Assembly (NCBI GenBank): GCA_002373855.1
Contig: DFKO01000160.1
Span: 1-23,873, forward strand
Length of the DNA: 23,873 nt
Source of the DNA: Lachnospiraceae bacterium UBA3643
GTDB taxonomy: Bacteria > Bacillota > Clostridia > Lachnospirales > Lachnospiraceae
Reading direction: 5' to 3'
Part shown: positions 1-8,333 of the stretch, in pieces
Layout: each line of letters starts with the position of its first letter
Position numbering within the stretch: position 1 is the stretch's first letter
The notes under the pieces: generated by a model
Databases searched by the model: none
Told to the model about the DNA's origin: nothing
What the model saw: only the letters and a program-made list of their open reading frames with translations
Made by a program: the position numbers and the translations under genes

Positions 1-366
1 ACAGGCAATCTTGATTTAAACGGCAGTATCAGAGGCGATAATATTAAAGTCGGCAGGGTAGAACTCTCAAAGGGTGTGATCGAGAGCGATATAGAGAGTC
101 TCGATTATATCAGTGTCGGTAAAGACGTGACGGTGATAGGCAATATCAAAGCAGTAAATGCAGATATCGACGGAGCCGTTGAGGGAGACCTTGATGTAAA
201 AGAAAAGGTGGCTGTCGGAAGTACGGCAGTGATCAAGGGAGATCTCATAGCGGGAGAGCTTGCCGTTGACTTCGGAGCACTCTGCGATGTCAATCTTGAA
301 AAGGGATATAATCAGGGCAAGGCAGCAGCCTTCTTTGATAACTATTTAAAAGAGAATCCCCAGTAA
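1..366 (+). CDS. Bactofilin-like polymer-forming protein (5' partial)
   Basis: The reading frame is open from the first base and ends with TAA at 364-366, so the N-terminus lies outside the window. The visible 121 residues show the regular short beta-strand repetition of bactofilins (DUF583): alternating V/I and G residues in units such as 'VGKDVTVIGNIKA', 'DIDGAVEGDLDVKEKVAVG' and 'AVIKGDLIAGELAV'. Bactofilins polymerise into membrane-associated filaments that act in cell shape and envelope organisation. The tail after the beta-helix is short (about 30 residues). An internal ATG or GTG near 76 could be mistaken for the start, but the codons before it continue the same repeat ('TGNLDLNGSIRGDNIKVG'). 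Family assignment is good; the specific role is unknown. Confidence 0.8.
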   Translation, partial: TGNLDLNGSIRGDNIKVGRVELSKGVIESDIESLDYISVGKDVTVIGNIKAVNADIDGAVEGDLDVKEKVAVGSTAVIKGDLIAGELAVDFGALCDVNLEKGYNQGKAAAFFDNYLKENPQ

Positions 367-438
367 ATATTTAGGATAATAATTCATAAAGATACCAAAC
401 CTGAATTGAAAGCCGAGGCTGACAACTAAGCGATGGAA

Positions 439-497
439 AAAAGCGACATTCCTGTTGCTTTTGTGTTCATGCGCACAAAAGTCAGAAATGTCTTTTT
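439..497 (+). promoter_or_regulatory. Attenuator-like leader with two mutually exclusive hairpins
   Basis: The leader of the lipoprotein gene holds two overlapping inverted repeats. Hairpin A pairs AAAAGCGACA (439-448) with TGTTGCTTTT (453-462) around a TTCC loop. Hairpin B pairs GACATT (445-450) and TTTTGTG (459-465) with CACAAAA (474-480) and AAATGTC (486-492), and is followed by TTTTTATTTT (493-502). The two share bases, so only one can form at a time. Hairpin B has terminator form. Its T-run ends only a few bases before the ribosome binding site AAAGGAG (507-513), so there is no room for a promoter after it, and transcripts of the downstream operon must cross it. I do not recognise a known riboswitch aptamer in the upstream stretch (367-438). 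It may alternatively be a leaky terminator for the bactofilin gene. Confidence 0.5.
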
Positions 498-522
498 ATT
501 TTATATAAAGGAGCATTTTAAA

Positions 523-1512
523 ATGAAGAAAATGACAAAAAAAATTATGGCACTGATGATAGCATGTGTCATGCTGGCAGCAGTATGTATTGGCTGTGGA
601 GCAAAAGCAGAAGAGGAAAACGGTTTTGTGACAAGAGTAGGCTCTCTTAAAGGACCTACCACAATGGGACTCGCCAATATGATAAGCGAGGAGCAGGCAA
701 AAACTGACAGCAGTTATTCATTTACCATGGAGACCCAGGCTGATGTTATCCTTGGTCAGATGGTTCAGGGTGAGCTTGATATTGCGCTGGTACCTGCCAA
801 TGTAGCAGCTGTTTTATATCAGAAGACTGAGGGCGGTATCAGTGTGATTGATATCAATACTTTAGGCGTGCTCTATCTTGTGAGCGGTGATACATCGGTT
901 TCTGCCGTAAGCGATCTTGAGGGCAGGACCATTTATCTGACGGGAAAGGGCACGAGTCCTGATCTCGTCCTCCGGTATGTCCTTGCAGGCAACGGTCTCA
1001 CTACAGACGATGTAACACTTGAATATAAATCAGAGGCTACTGAGGTGGCAGCAGTTCTGGCTGAAAATCCCGATGCCATAGGACTTCTCCCCCAGCCTTT
1101 TGTAACAGCTGCATGTATTCAGAATGAATCACTCTCTGTGATAATGGATATGACAAAGGAATGGGAGTCGTGCTCATCTGACGGCAGCAGTCTTGTCACA
1201 GGTGTAACAGTTGCAACAAAAGATTATATTGAAAATCATCCTGAAGCCCTTAAAGCATTTATGGAAGCCCAGAAAGCATCGGCTGAAAAGGCAGTCAGTG
1301 ATACTGAGGGTACTGCTGAGATAATCGCATCTCTCGGTATAGTTGAGAAAGCACCTGTTGCTGCAAAGGCCCTGCCTGCATGCAATATTGTATATATTGA
1401 CAGTACTGATATGAAGACAGCTCTCTCGGGATACCTGAATGCTTTATACGGGCTTGATCCTACATCTGTAGGCGGTGAACTGCCCGGAGATGATTTCTAC
1501 TATACGGAATAA
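523..1512 (+). CDS. ABC transporter substrate-binding lipoprotein, NitT/TauT-like
   Basis: This is predicted to be the extracellular ligand-capture component of the ABC importer encoded next door. I place the start at 523 rather than the in-frame ATG at 433: AAAGGAG lies 9 bases upstream, and the protein then begins 'MKKMTKKIMALMIACVML', a signal peptide ending in 'CIGC', a plausible lipobox with the lipid-modified cysteine near residue 26. The mature part has the pattern of SsuA/THI5-like periplasmic-binding proteins: 'SLKGPTTMGLANM' near the N-terminus, 'ELDIALVPANVAAVLY', 'GTSPDLVLRYVLAGNGL' and 'NPDAIGLLPQPFV'. At 329 residues the length is typical. It is followed after 18 bases by the fused permease-ATPase. 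The substrate cannot be read from sequence; family members bind small anions, thiamine precursors, nitrate or sulfonates. Confidence 0.8.
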   Translation: MKKMTKKIMALMIACVMLAAVCIGCGAKAEEENGFVTRVGSLKGPTTMGLANMISEEQAKTDSSYSFTMETQADVILGQMVQGELDIALVPANVAAVLYQKTEGGISVIDINTLGVLYLVSGDTSVSAVSDLEGRTIYLTGKGTSPDLVLRYVLAGNGLTTDDVTLEYKSEATEVAAVLAENPDAIGLLPQPFVTAACIQNESLSVIMDMTKEWESCSSDGSSLVTGVTVATKDYIENHPEALKAFMEAQKASAEKAVSDTEGTAEIIASLGIVEKAPVAAKALPACNIVYIDSTDMKTALSGYLNALYGLDPTSVGGELPGDDFYYTE

Positions 1513-1530
1513 TAATTACAAAGAGTAATA

Positions 1531-2856
1531 ATGCCAAAAGTTTTAAAAAAGATGATACCGGTCCTGCTGTGGCTCCTGCTGTGGCAGGCCGTATCTTTAA
1601 TAGCGGACAATGTCATAATCATAGCCGGCCCTGTAGATACAGTGAAAAGATTATATGAACTGATGGGGGATGAGTCCTTTTACAGATCTGTATTTTTTTC
1701 ACTTGCCAGGATTTTGTCGGGACTCCTGATATCGGTTTTTACTGCCGTAATATTTGCCGTGATCGCCTATAAATACAAGCCGGTAAAGTATTTTTTAAAA
1801 CCGATGCTTGGGTTTATAAAATCCGTTCCGGTAGCTGCAGTGACCGTAATGCTCCTTATCTGGTGGGGAGCGGATATGCTGTCTTTTTTTGTCGCCTTTA
1901 TGGTAGTGTTTCCGGCCTGCTATGAGAGTGTGCTCACCGGCCTCGACGAGACTGATCCAAAACTTCTTGAGATGGCGGGGGTGTACGGTATCAGGGGAAT
2001 TAAAAAGGCAGAGTATATTTATATGCCGGAGGTTATGCCCTTTGTAAAGAGCAGTTTAAAGTCTGCTGTCGGAATGTGCTTTAAGGCATGTGTGGCTGCA
2101 GAGATCATAGGACTGCCGGCAAGCTCGATAGGAGAGGGTATATATGACAGCAAGATCGTACTTGATACTGCAGGTGTATTTGCATATACTGCGGTAGTGA
2201 TAGTCCTCGGAGTGACATTTGAATTTCTGACAATAAAACTGCTTGAATGTATCAGGCCCCGAAAAGTCAGAGGATTAAAACAGTATGCCGCGGATCATAA
2301 AGAGGATTTTGTATTATCGGTTTGCGGTATCGGTTTTGGGTATGACAAAAATAAAACTGTCATCAGGGACTGGAATGCAGATTACAGATCGGGAGAGACA
2401 TATTTTTTTACGACACCTTCAGGAGAGGGCAAGACGACCAGACTCCATATTATCGCAGGGATTTTAAAACCCGTGCAGGGATATTTAAGACCTTCTGATT
2501 ACAAGGCGAGTATCCTGTTTCAGGATGACAGGCTCCTTCCTTATATGAATATATATGACAATATACTGCTTGTGTCGGATGAGGACGATTCGGATGAAAT
2601 AAAAAGCGCCACCCAGTATCTGATCCCTGACGGTGCAGATAAAAAGGTATCTGAACTTAGCGGAGGTATGAAGAGACGGGCATCCCTGCTAAGAGCCCTT
2701 TTCCATGAAAGCGATATACTACTTCTCGATGAACCGTTTGCGGGACTTGATCATGACAATATCGATAAGGTAAAGAAGATCATAGAAAAATACAGAAACA
2801 AAAGACCGGTAATCATAGCCACCCATTCTGATACGGAGGATAAAGATAATGAATAA
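1531..2856 (+). CDS. ABC importer permease fused to ATPase, NitT/TauT-like
   Basis: One 441-residue polypeptide combines two parts that are normally separate. Residues 1 to about 245 are a BPD-type permease: several hydrophobic segments and an EAA-like cytoplasmic loop ('EMAGVYGIRGIKKAEYIYMPEVMPF', residues about 149-172, usual site of ATPase docking). Residues about 256-440 are an ABC nucleotide-binding domain, with a Walker A region 'TPSGEGKTT' (295-303), a Q-loop in 'LFQDDRLLPYMN', the signature 'LSGGM' (376-380), Walker B 'ILLLDEP' with D400 and E401, and an H-loop His at 432. The first glycine of Walker A is Thr, and the nucleotide-binding domain is short (about 185 residues), so it may be a reduced but functional ATPase. 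The gene overlaps the next one by 8 bases (ATGAATAA), which implies translational coupling. Confidence 0.85.
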   Translation: MPKVLKKMIPVLLWLLLWQAVSLIADNVIIIAGPVDTVKRLYELMGDESFYRSVFFSLARILSGLLISVFTAVIFAVIAYKYKPVKYFLKPMLGFIKSVPVAAVTVMLLIWWGADMLSFFVAFMVVFPACYESVLTGLDETDPKLLEMAGVYGIRGIKKAEYIYMPEVMPFVKSSLKSAVGMCFKACVAAEIIGLPASSIGEGIYDSKIVLDTAGVFAYTAVVIVLGVTFEFLTIKLLECIRPRKVRGLKQYAADHKEDFVLSVCGIGFGYDKNKTVIRDWNADYRSGETYFFTTPSGEGKTTRLHIIAGILKPVQGYLRPSDYKASILFQDDRLLPYMNIYDNILLVSDEDDSDEIKSATQYLIPDGADKKVSELSGGMKRRASLLRALFHESDILLLDEPFAGLDHDNIDKVKKIIEKYRNKRPVIIATHSDTEDKDNE

Positions 2857-3097
2857 TGAAGAGATAAGGATCGCGCTCCTTGGGATCATGGTAAAGGACA
2901 GAACGGAGACGGGAAAGCTGAATGAACTCCTCAGTGAATACGGGGAATATATCATAGGACGTATGGGGCTCCCACACTGCAAGGACGGAGTTAACTTAAT
3001 AAGCGTGGCTATGGAGGCTCCCATGCCTGTCATAAACGGACTGTCAGGCAAAATAGGCAGATTAAACGGTATCACCTCAAAAGTGCTGACAAACTGA
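2849..3097 (+). CDS. TM1266-family putative [FeFe]-hydrogenase system regulator
   Basis: This 82-residue protein resembles the TM1266 family (TIGR03959), small ACT-like proteins usually encoded beside [FeFe]-hydrogenase maturation genes. The recognisable pattern is 'RIALLGIMVKDR' (first strand), 'LNELLSEYGEYIIGRMGLPH' (helix and the IIGRMGxP motif), 'GVNLISVAMEAP', and 'INGLSGKIGRLNGI' near the C-terminus. The start overlaps the end of the fused transporter gene, so the two are co-translated. By family context the protein would sense a small ligand or regulate hydrogenase maturation, but no hydE, hydF or hydG lies in the window. The pairing with a NitT/TauT-like transporter suggests that the transported compound is tied to hydrogenase assembly or redox metabolism; that is inference only. 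Confidence 0.75.
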   Translation: MNNEEIRIALLGIMVKDRTETGKLNELLSEYGEYIIGRMGLPHCKDGVNLISVAMEAPMPVINGLSGKIGRLNGITSKVLTN

Positions 3098-3113
3098 CGT
3101 AAGAAATATGGTC

Positions 3114-3143
3114 TTGTATGATTTAAAGGCTTTGTGGTATACT
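3114..3143 (+). promoter_or_regulatory. Sigma-A-type promoter for tig
   Basis: TTGTAT (3114-3119) and TATACT (3138-3143) are separated by 18 bases, and a TG at 3135-3136 gives an extended -10. The implied transcript starts near 3150, leaving a leader of about 50 bases with GGAGG at 3185-3189 before the trigger factor start codon. Confidence 0.6.
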
Positions 3144-3198
3144 GTATGAGTTGATTTGCGCGGTTTTCGCGTAATATATATTTTGGAGGTTTTTTATA

Positions 3199-4479
3199 AT
3201 GAGCGTTAATGTAGAGAAGCTTGAGCACAATATGGCAAAGCTTACGATTGAGGTCGCATATGATGATTTTGACAAGGCCGTAGAAAAGGCATATCAGAAA
3301 AATAAGAATAAGCTTAGTGTACCCGGATTCCGTAAGGGTAAAGTACCCCGTGCAATGATGGAAAAGATGTACGGCAACGAGGTATTCTTCCAGGATGCAG
3401 CAAATATCATCATCCCTGAGGAGTACTCAAAGGCTTATGACGAGTGCGGCGAGAATATCGTATCTACACCTGAGATAGAGGTAACACAGATTGAGGCAGG
3501 CAAGCCTTTCATCTTTACTGCAACTGTAGCACTTAAGCCCGGCGTAGAGCTTGGCAAGTACAAGGGTGTCCAGATCGACAAGATCGAGACAGCAGTTACA
3601 GACGAGGATATGGACAAAGCAATCAAGGAAGCACTTGAGGAGAACTCACGCCAGATAGCAGTAGACAGACCTGTTAAGGACGGAGACCTTGTAGTACTTG
3701 ATTTTGACGGATCTGTAGACGGTGTACCTTTTGACGGTGGCAAGTCTGAAAACTACAACCTGACAATCGGTTCCGGTGCATTCATCCCCGGATTTGAGGA
3801 TCAGCTCATCGGCAAAAACAAAGAGGAAGATATCGATGTAAACGTTACATTCCCTGAGGATTATCACGCAAAAGAGCTCGCAGGCAAGGCTGCACTCTTT
3901 AAGTGCAAGATCCACGAGATCAAGGAGAAGCAGGTTCCCGAGCTTAATGATGAATTTGCTGACGATCAGGGATTTGATACAGTAGATGAGTACAAGGAAG
4001 ACCTTAAGAAAAACATCGCTGAGAAGAAGGAAAAGGATGCAAAGACTGCAAAAGAGGATGCTGCCATTAACGCAGTGATCGCTGATGCCAAGATGGATAT
4101 TCCTCAGGCTATGATTGATACAGAGGCAGAGCAGATGATGAGAGAGTTTGCCCAGAACCTCCAGATGCAGGGACTCTCACTCGAGCAGTACTTTACATTT
4201 ACAGGTATGACAAAGGAGTCATTCAAGGAGCAGACAACACCCAGAGCAGAGGAGAGAATCAAGTCAAGACTCGTACTTGAGGCTGTTGCTGATGCAGAGA
4301 ATATCCAGGCTACAGATGAAGAGTTTGAAAACGAGATTTCTGACATGGCTAAAAACTACAATATGGAAGCTGAGCAGGTTAAGAATTTCCTTCGCGAGGA
4401 GGATTCGGACAATCTCAAACTCGATATCAGGATCAAGAAAGCAATTGAACTTATCACAGATAACGCAGTTGAGAAATAA
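3199..4479 (+). CDS. tig: Trigger factor, ribosome-associated chaperone
   Basis: Trigger factor binds near the ribosome exit tunnel and shields nascent chains; it also carries a peptidyl-prolyl isomerase domain. The 426-residue length is normal. The N-terminal ribosome-binding signature 'VPGFRKGKVPRAMM' sits at about residues 42-55. The FKBP-type domain follows at about 160-245 ('DGDLVVLDFDGSVDGVPFDGG', 'IPGFEDQLIGK'). The rest is the long helical chaperone arms, rich in K and E. GGAGG at 3185-3189 is 9 bases before the ATG. It heads the order tig-clpP-clpX, a common arrangement in Clostridia that groups co-translational folding with ATP-dependent proteolysis. It has its own promoter and a possible hairpin after it, so clpP may be partly separate. 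Confidence 0.97.
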   Translation: MSVNVEKLEHNMAKLTIEVAYDDFDKAVEKAYQKNKNKLSVPGFRKGKVPRAMMEKMYGNEVFFQDAANIIIPEEYSKAYDECGENIVSTPEIEVTQIEAGKPFIFTATVALKPGVELGKYKGVQIDKIETAVTDEDMDKAIKEALEENSRQIAVDRPVKDGDLVVLDFDGSVDGVPFDGGKSENYNLTIGSGAFIPGFEDQLIGKNKEEDIDVNVTFPEDYHAKELAGKAALFKCKIHEIKEKQVPELNDEFADDQGFDTVDEYKEDLKKNIAEKKEKDAKTAKEDAAINAVIADAKMDIPQAMIDTEAEQMMREFAQNLQMQGLSLEQYFTFTGMTKESFKEQTTPRAEERIKSRLVLEAVADAENIQATDEEFENEISDMAKNYNMEAEQVKNFLREEDSDNLKLDIRIKKAIELITDNAVEK

Positions 4480-4537
4480 TAATCCCGATATCATATACCT
4501 GTTTGAATCGGAAGCAAAAACAGTATGAACATAATAG

Positions 4538-4566
4538 AGGTGAAGAGTGAGAAACATTCTTCACCT
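4538..4566 (+). terminator. Hairpin between tig and clpP
   Basis: AGGTGAAGA (4538-4546) is perfectly complementary to TCTTCACCT (4558-4566), around an 11-base loop. The following bases (TTATCTG) are a poor U-tract, so this may be a weak terminator or an mRNA processing or stability element. Confidence 0.45.
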
Positions 4567-4613
4567 TTATCTGTATAAATGAGTACGGAAATTATTTACA
4601 GGAGGTTGATTAA

Positions 4614-5234
4614 ATGACAGAGAGTATAAGAAACAATAACCTTGTCCCCGTAGTAGTGGAGCAGACAAGCAGAGGCGAGAGATCGTATGATATTTTTTCA
4701 AGATTATTAAAGGAGAGAATCGTATTTCTCGACGGAGAGGTAAATGATGCAACAGCAGACCTTGTTGTAGCTCAGATGCTGTTCCTCGAGGCTGAGGATC
4801 CCGAGAAAGATATCCAGCTCTACATCAACAGCCCCGGCGGTTCGGTGACAGCAGGTATGGCTATCTACGATACAATGAACTTTATCAAGTGTGATGTATC
4901 AACCATCTGTATCGGTATGGCTGCATCCATGGGAGCATTCCTCTTATCAGGCGGAGCCAAGGGCAAGAGATATGCACTCCCCAACGCCGAGATCATGATC
5001 CACCAGCCCCTCGGAGGAGCACAGGGTCAGGCTACAGAGATTGAGATAGCTGCAAAGCATATCTTACAGACAAAGGAAAAATTAAACAGGATCCTTGCCG
5101 AGAACTGTGGCAAGACATACGAGGAGCTTGTTGAGGATACGGACAGAGACAACTGGAAGACAGCAGAGGAAGCAAAGGCTTACGGACTCATTGATGATGT
5201 TATCTCAAAGCGTCCCACTTCAGAAGATAAGTAA
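4614..5234 (+). CDS. clpP: ATP-dependent Clp protease proteolytic subunit
   Basis: ClpP forms the double-heptamer serine peptidase chamber that degrades proteins unfolded by ClpX and other Clp ATPases. The catalytic triad is visible: Ser105 in '[14 protein letters not shown]', His130 in '[12 protein letters not shown]', and an Asp in the 'DTDRDNW' motif (about residue 179). The N-terminus '[30 protein letters not shown]' is the classic axial-loop region. At 206 residues the length is standard. AGGAGG precedes the ATG at a good distance. It lies directly upstream of its partner clpX with a 32-base gap, so the two are almost certainly co-transcribed. Confidence 0.97.
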   Translation: MTESIRNNNLVPVVVEQTSRGERSYDIFSRLLKERIVFLDGEVNDATADLVVAQMLFLEAEDPEKDIQLYINSPGGSVTAGMAIYDTMNFIKCDVSTICIGMAASMGAFLLSGGAKGKRYALPNAEIMIHQPLGGAQGQATEIEIAAKHILQTKEKLNRILAENCGKTYEELVEDTDRDNWKTAEEAKAYGLIDDVISKRPTSEDK

Positions 5235-5266
5235 GAATTATTCAGGATAACCAGAGAGGTATAAAC

Positions 5267-6556
5267 ATGGCAGGAAAGAGTACCGACTCAAAAGTCAGAT
5301 GCTCGTTTTGTAACAAAACACAGAATCAGGTCAGAAAGCTGATAGCCGGACCGGCCGGAGTATTTATATGTGATGAATGCGTCGATGTATGCGAGAGCAT
5401 TATCGAGGAGGAGTTTGAGCAGGAGGAGAACTACGGCAAAAAGTCGTACGCAGACAAGGATATCAATCTCTTAAAGCCCAGACAGATCAAAGAATTCCTC
5501 GATGGATATGTAATAGGTCAGGAGCAGGCCAAGAAGGTACTGTCTGTAGCCGTATACAATCACTATAAACGTGTGACTCAGGGCAAAAAGCTTGATGTGG
5601 AGCTCCAGAAGAGCAACATCATCATGATAGGCCCTACAGGATCGGGCAAGACATATCTCGCCCAGTCCCTTGCAAAGATCATCAACGTGCCGTTTGCCAT
5701 AGCAGACGCAACCACACTGACAGAGGCCGGATATGTAGGTGAGGATGTAGAGAACATACTCTTAAAGCTCATACAGGCAGCAGACTATGATGTGGAAAAG
5801 GCAGAGTATGGTATAGTCTATATCGATGAGATCGACAAGATCACAAAAAAGAGTGAGAACGTATCAATCACCCGTGATGTATCGGGAGAGGGCGTGCAGC
5901 AGGCACTCCTTAAGATAATCGAGGGTACAGTGGCATCGGTTCCCCCTCAGGGAGGCAGAAAGCATCCTCATCAGGAACTCATCCAGATAGATACAACAAA
6001 CATACTCTTTATCTGCGGCGGAGCCTTTGACGGACTTGAAAAGATCGTAGAGTCGAGACTTAATAAAAAGTCTATCGGATTTAATGCAGAGATCGGAACA
6101 AAGTCGGAGAGAGAACTATCAGAACTCCTTAAGGATGTGACTCCTCAGGATCTCATCAAATTTGGACTGATACCTGAGTTTATCGGACGAGTACCTATCA
6201 ATGTATCACTTGAAGGACTCGATAAGGAAGCACTTATTAGGATCCTCAAAGAGCCCAAGAATGCACTGGTTAAGCAGTATCAGGCACTCTTTGAACTCGA
6301 TGAGGTAAAGCTTACTTTTGAGGATGATGCCATCGAGGAGATAGCAGCTAAAGCCCTTGAGAGAAAGACGGGAGCCAGAGGACTCAGATCGATCCTTGAG
6401 GATATCATGATGGATATCATGTACAGAATCCCTTCCGATGATACGATAGAGAGCGTCATCGTCACAAAGAGCTGCGTGACGGAAGGCAAGGAGCCTACAG
6501 CCATCCACAGACCGGGAACCCAGAAGGCATCAGCACCCAGGAAAAAGGCGAAATAA
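5267..6556 (+). CDS. clpX: ATP-dependent Clp protease ATPase subunit
   Basis: ClpX is the AAA+ unfoldase that recognises substrates (for example ssrA-tagged proteins) and feeds them to ClpP. The N-terminal zinc-binding domain shows Cys12, Cys15, Cys35 and Cys38 ('[14 protein letters not shown]...FICDEC'). Walker A is 'GPTGSGKT' (122-129) and Walker B is '[10 protein letters not shown]' with D187-E188. Sensor and pore features ('[11 protein letters not shown]', '[11 protein letters not shown]', 'TGARGLRSI') are all present. Length 429 is standard. Only one base separates its stop from the engB start. In many Firmicutes one or two lon genes lie between clpX and engB; none is here. Confidence 0.97.
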   Translation: MAGKSTDSKVRCSFCNKTQNQVRKLIAGPAGVFICDECVDVCESIIEEEFEQEENYGKKSYADKDINLLKPRQIKEFLDGYVIGQEQAKKVLSVAVYNHYKRVTQGKKLDVELQKSNIIMIGPTGSGKTYLAQSLAKIINVPFAIADATTLTEAGYVGEDVENILLKLIQAADYDVEKAEYGIVYIDEIDKITKKSENVSITRDVSGEGVQQALLKIIEGTVASVPPQGGRKHPHQELIQIDTTNILFICGGAFDGLEKIVESRLNKKSIGFNAEIGTKSERELSELLKDVTPQDLIKFGLIPEFIGRVPINVSLEGLDKEALIRILKEPKNALVKQYQALFELDEVKLTFEDDAIEEIAAKALERKTGARGLRSILEDIMMDIMYRIPSDDTIESVIVTKSCVTEGKEPTAIHRPGTQKASAPRKKAK

Positions 6557-6557
6557 T

Positions 6558-7163
6558 ATGAAGATAAAGAATGTGGCCCTTGAGACCGTATGCGGTGTGA
6601 CGAGCCCGTTCTATGAGACTGACAAGCCAGAGTTTGCCTTTGCCGGCAAGAGTAATGTGGGCAAATCGTCGCTCATAAACGGACTGATGCAGAGAAAGTC
6701 ACTGGCCCGTACGAGTTCGGAGCCCGGCAAGACCCAGACAATCAATTATTATAATATCAACGACGAACTGTATTTCGTGGACCTGCCGGGATACGGATAT
6801 GCAAAAGCCAGTCGTGAGATGGTAGCCAAGTGGGGCAAGATGGTTGAGAGATACCTGCGCAGATCGTCCAATCTCAAATGTATCTTTCTGCTAATTGATA
6901 TCAGACATGAGCCTTCGGCAAATGATATCCAGATGTACGAATGGATAAAGGCCAATGGTTACAGCCCCGTGATCGTGGCAACCAAGCTCGACAAGATAAA
7001 GCGCAGCCAGATACAAAAGCAGGTTAAGATCGTCCGTGAAGGCCTTAAGGCTGACAAAGATACGGTGATAATACCATTCTCGGCAGAGACCAAGCAGGGA
7101 CGCGACGAGATTTACGAATACATAGACAACGTACTCGGTATTAATACTGAGACTGAGGCATAA
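6558..7163 (+). CDS. engB: Ribosome biogenesis GTP-binding protein EngB/YsxC
   Basis: EngB is an essential small GTPase for assembly of the 50S ribosomal subunit. The G motifs are clear: G1 'GKSNVGKSS' (about 30-38), the switch I Thr region in 'PGKTQTINYY', G3 'DLPGYGYA', and G4 'ATKLDK'. G5 is probably in 'PFSAETKQG'. Length 201 is normal. It starts one base after the clpX stop codon, so it is the last gene of the clpPX operon. Its final codons form the outer base of the hairpin at 7157-7224, so translation termination and transcription termination are nearly superimposed. Confidence 0.96.
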   Translation: MKIKNVALETVCGVTSPFYETDKPEFAFAGKSNVGKSSLINGLMQRKSLARTSSEPGKTQTINYYNINDELYFVDLPGYGYAKASREMVAKWGKMVERYLRRSSNLKCIFLLIDIRHEPSANDIQMYEWIKANGYSPVIVATKLDKIKRSQIQKQVKIVREGLKADKDTVIIPFSAETKQGRDEIYEYIDNVLGINTETEA

Positions 7164-7224
7164 AAAAATATCCCCTCCGATGCATTGCGCTCGCGCTTAG
7201 CATTGGAGGGGATATTTTTATGCC
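7157..7224 (+). terminator. Bidirectional terminator with conserved apical loop, copy 1
   Basis: The core stem is 16 bp (7168-7183 with 7200-7215, one G-U pair). It extends outward through paired A and T tracts to GGCA/TGCC. The 16-base apical segment, ATTGCGCTCGCGCTTA (7184-7199), is nearly identical in three other hairpins of this window with different stems. It lies between convergent genes (engB plus, DHH protein minus) and should stop both transcripts. Confidence 0.85.
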
Positions 7225-7233
7225 CTAAACAAA

Positions 7234-8151
7234 TTAACCTTTGTAATTAACAATCTCATCGAGGAGCTTTGGAACTTTCTCACCCATATCCTCATCTGAG
7301 AACTGGCATGTGCCGACTTTCCTGTGACCGCCACCGCCGTACTTGAGCATCAGTGATCCGACATCGACATTGCTTGTCTTATTTAAGATGCTGTAGCCTA
7401 CGGCACATGAGCATCCCTTGCCTCCCTTACCGTTTACGATCCATACAGAGATGTTCTGCTCGGGATACATACTGTAGATCATGAATCTGTTACCGGAATA
7501 AATGGGATCGACTCCGCGAAGATCCGATATGATAACATCCTTCTCGACTCTTGTATGGGCAGTAACCATCTCCTTGAATTTCTGAGCCTGCTCATGGTAT
7601 ACATCGATACGCTCTACAACATCGGGAAGAGCGAGGATCTGGTCTGTAGTCATATTGCGACAGCAGTGCATGAGAATTTCCATAAGGCGGTAGTTGGGAA
7701 CCGTAAAGTTTCTCCATCTGCCAAGGCCTGTTCTGGGATCCATGAGGAATCCGATGAGAATCCATCCTGTGGGATTCTGTATCTCATCGATGGTGAGGTT
7801 TCCTGAGTCAACCTTGTCAACAGCAACCATCATGTCATCAAACTGGGGGAATCTTTCTTTTCCACCATAGTATTCATATATGATACGGGCACATGAAGGA
7901 GTAATACGACTTTCACCTTTATATTTACCTTCAAGAGCATTCCTCTCAAATTCACTAGAGTGATGGTCAAACCATAAACCGCATCCCTCAACGAAAGGTA
8001 CATTGGCAAGTACATCATCCGATGTCACTTCAACAAGTCCGTCCTGTAAATCCTTGGGATGTGCAAATTTCCAACTGTCGATAATACCAGCCTCGAGAAG
8101 GAGAGCACCGCATGCAAGACCGTCGAAGTCTGATCGTGTAATAAGTCTCAT
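7234..8151 (-). CDS. DHH-family phosphoesterase-like protein
   Basis: The protein has 305 residues. The N-terminus 'ITRSDFDGLACG' (4-15) carries the metal-binding DxD motif, and 'WFDHHSSE' contains the DHH motif at 62-64. A glycine-rich 'YGGGGHRKVG' near the C-terminus is the DHHA1-type motif. DHH proteins hydrolyse phosphodiesters or polyphosphate (exopolyphosphatase, NrnA/GdpP, RecJ relatives), and this one resembles exopolyphosphatase-like members. There is no membrane segment, so it should be cytosolic. The start follows AAGGAG in the minus-strand leader, downstream of a consensus-like promoter. It is a single-gene unit convergent with engB. Family is confident; the substrate (nanoRNA, c-di-nucleotide product or polyphosphate) is not determinable. 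Confidence 0.85.
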   Translation of the reverse strand: MRLITRSDFDGLACGALLLEAGIIDSWKFAHPKDLQDGLVEVTSDDVLANVPFVEGCGLWFDHHSSEFERNALEGKYKGESRITPSCARIIYEYYGGKERFPQFDDMMVAVDKVDSGNLTIDEIQNPTGWILIGFLMDPRTGLGRWRNFTVPNYRLMEILMHCCRNMTTDQILALPDVVERIDVYHEQAQKFKEMVTAHTRVEKDVIISDLRGVDPIYSGNRFMIYSMYPEQNISVWIVNGKGGKGCSCAVGYSILNKTSNVDVGSLMLKYGGGGHRKVGTCQFSDEDMGEKVPKLLDEIVNYKG

Positions 8152-8223
8152 TTAATAACTCCTTTACCCTTTTATTCTGAATATTTATATAAATTTAACT
8201 ATAAATAAATCACAGACACGATA

Positions 8224-8252
8224 ATTATACTCCAAAATTCACGATGTATCAA
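8224..8252 (-). promoter_or_regulatory. Promoter for the DHH gene
   Basis: On the minus strand TTGATA (8247-8252) and TATAAT (8224-8229) are spaced by exactly 17 bases. The implied leader is about 65 bases. A divergent weaker extended -10 (TGTGATAAT, 8277-8285) on the plus strand could serve glnS, which makes this a shared control region. Confidence 0.7.
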
Positions 8253-8333
8253 GAAATCTTTATTATTTCTCTTCCTTGTGATAATATAAAAGCTGTGATT
8301 TTTGAGTGTCACAAAGAATCAGGAGAATGAATC

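Noticed and set aside
367..438. TPP riboswitch before a THI5-like transporter
   Set aside because: A few short words (CTGA, GCTGA) recall the thiamine box but the order and the CTGAGA and ACCTGATC blocks are not present.
433..522. Upstream start codon giving a 30-residue longer lipoprotein
   Set aside because: The extension would translate the terminator-like leader, has no ribosome binding site, and would bury the signal peptide. ATG 523 has AAAGGAG at a normal distance.
2719..3228. Minus-strand open frame over the TM1266 gene
   Set aside because: No ribosome binding site, no recognisable family, and it overlaps two well-supported genes and the tig promoter.
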